From assembly GCA_026193435.1 (NCBI GenBank), contig JAPHUN010000038.1, positions 1-6,909 on the forward strand: a DNA stretch of 6,909 bases, read 5' to 3'. This document shows positions 6,701-6,909 of the stretch, in pieces. This DNA comes from Chlorobium sp. Its GTDB lineage: Bacteria > Bacteroidota > Chlorobiia > Chlorobiales > Chlorobiaceae. The position numbers and the translations under genes are program-made. The notes under the pieces are model-generated. The model did not search any database and was not told where the DNA came from. It worked only from the letters and a program-made list of their open reading frames with translations. Each line of letters begins with the position of its first letter. Within the stretch, counting starts at the first letter, position 1.

Positions 6701-6909
6701 ATTATCGACACCGTTGATCGCTTCCTCAAGCGAAGGGGCGACAGAACGGGCAATAGTTTCAGCATTTGCCCCCGGATAAACCGCCGTTACCCTCACGCTG
6801 GGAGGGGCAATATCAGGGAACTGCGTCAAGGGAAGCTGCGTAATGCCGACCAGACCGAGAAGCACGAAAAATATCGATAGTACCGTCGCAAGAACCGGCC
6901 TGTTGATAA
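3758..6909 (-). CDS. HAE1-type RND multidrug efflux transporter (AcrB/MexB-like), lacking a few N-terminal residues at window edge
   Basis: This inner-membrane proton/drug antiporter would act with a periplasmic adaptor and the outer-membrane channel encoded next to it. The frame is open to the window edge. Residues upstream of the GTG at 6865 read INRPVLATVLSIFF, the classic RND first helix, so about five residues are missing. The visible 1049 residues equal the family's usual length. Numbered from that Ile, periplasmic porter loops span about 30-330 and 560-870, with twelve membrane helices in two halves. The proton-relay residues are present: D401 and D402 (GIVVDDAIVIVE), K941 (LLAKNAILIVEFA), R971 and T978 (RLRPILMTS). 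The sequence YPGANAETI and PPTVPGFGNVGG also fit HAE1 pumps. The tail is Pro/Glu-rich. The adaptor gene is expected upstream, beyond the window. Heavy-metal (HME) pumps are unlikely given the AcrB-like motifs. Several binding-pocket Phe residues of AcrB appear substituted. Confidence 0.96.
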   Translation of the reverse strand, partial: INRPVLATVLSIFFVLLGLVGITQLPLTQFPDIAPPSVRVTAVYPGANAETIARSVAPSLEEAINGVDNMTYMTSTSSNDGSLAITVFFKLGTDPDQAAVNVQNRVATATSQLPEEVTKIGVTTAKTQNSMIMVITLFSDDPDTYDATFLQNYAKINLIPDIQRVNGVGQTTVFGSRDYSMRIWLKPDRMAVYSVTPQEVIAAVQSQNVEAAPGRFGEGSGQALELTIRYKGKMKDPVEYGNIILRANADGSLLRLKDVARIELGSYSYAVNAEANGKESVTMAIYQSAGSNSNDIQVALLDVLDKASDSFPEGVAYLVPYSTKRSLDESIEQVIHTLLEAFALVFLVVFIFLQDFRSTLIPAIAVPVAIIGTFFFMTLFGFSINLLTLFALVLAIGIVVDDAIVIVEAVHARMEQGGIPAKTATHQVMSEITGVIISITLVMVSVFLPVGFLEGSTGVFYRQFAFTLAIAILISAVNALTLSPALCALFLEKGHSGEEEGDSGRLHRFKVRFFGGFNTGFTVLTERYIGTLNVLIRRKWLSLAGLAAVSGLVFWLASVAPSGFIPDEDNGFFILNATLPAGASLDRTMQALDKVEAILAEEESVETSISVSGIDLIAGASASPSAGVVFVALKDPEDRGRVKNIQVIMGGVMQKISSIGEGSFFPIQPPTVPGFGNVGGLEIVLQDRTSGSFEEFGSVANGYIGGLMSRPEIAFAFTTFNAGYPQYELQVDEVKASQLGVRVSDLLMVMQAYYGSIQASDFNRFGKYYRVVVQAEAESRTDPSSLDGVFVKNASGEMVPMNSLVRLKKVYGPSTVDHFNLFNALSVNAVVAPGYTTGQAIGAAEEVAAAALPAGFSYDWKGVSREEIESGSQAVYIFLLSLVFVYLLLAAQYESYILPLAVVFSIPTGILGVFLGIQLFGVENNIYVQVAMIMLIGLLAKNAILIVEFAIQRRRAGLSLLDSALEGAKARLRPILMTSLTFAIGLMPLLWVSGPSALGNHSIGAAAVSGMLSGAFLGVLIIPVLYMVFQSLQEKISGPPQEPESDGAV

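Overview
The window is a bacterial chromosomal segment of moderate GC content. It looks like a Gram-negative organism, because it encodes an RND inner-membrane pump together with an outer-membrane lipoprotein channel. The style of the channel protein, the DUF255-type protein and the small Gly-rich membrane proteins reminds me of the green sulfur bacteria (Chlorobi) or the wider Bacteroidota/Chlorobiota group. That is an impression from memory and not a proof.

Layout. On the + strand, positions 2-1321 hold the C-terminal two thirds or so of a YyaL/DUF255 protein (COG1331) whose N-terminal thioredoxin-like part lies outside the window. All other genes are on the - strand and converge on it. Read in their own direction, they are: an almost complete HAE1-type RND efflux transporter (6909 down to 3758, only about five N-terminal residues missing); a NodT-family outer-membrane efflux lipoprotein (3735, or possibly 3774, down to 2311); and three small ORFs for hydrophobic, Gly-rich proteins of 68, 82 and 81 residues (2219-2013, 1892-1644, 1578-1333).

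How the parts fit. The RND pump and the outer-membrane channel are adjacent and translationally close. They are very likely one operon whose periplasmic adaptor gene would lie beyond position 6909. The proton-relay residues of the pump are intact, so it should be active. Several aromatic residues of the AcrB drug-binding pocket appear replaced by aliphatic ones, which suggests a different substrate range.

The least explained part is the tandem trio of small proteins at 1333-2219. They share a core, roughly a Gly/Ala-rich helix, then F(S/I)P-x-G-(M/I)-P, then a second Gly-rich hydrophobic segment, and so look like diverged duplicates. I do not recognise a named family. The middle gene has its own plausible promoter, and an AT-rich hairpin overlaps its stop codon, so the trio may not simply be the tail of the pump operon. 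No RNA genes, mobile elements or CRISPR arrays were seen. No gene-free stretch exceeds 300 bases; the largest gaps are 1893-2012 and 2220-2310.
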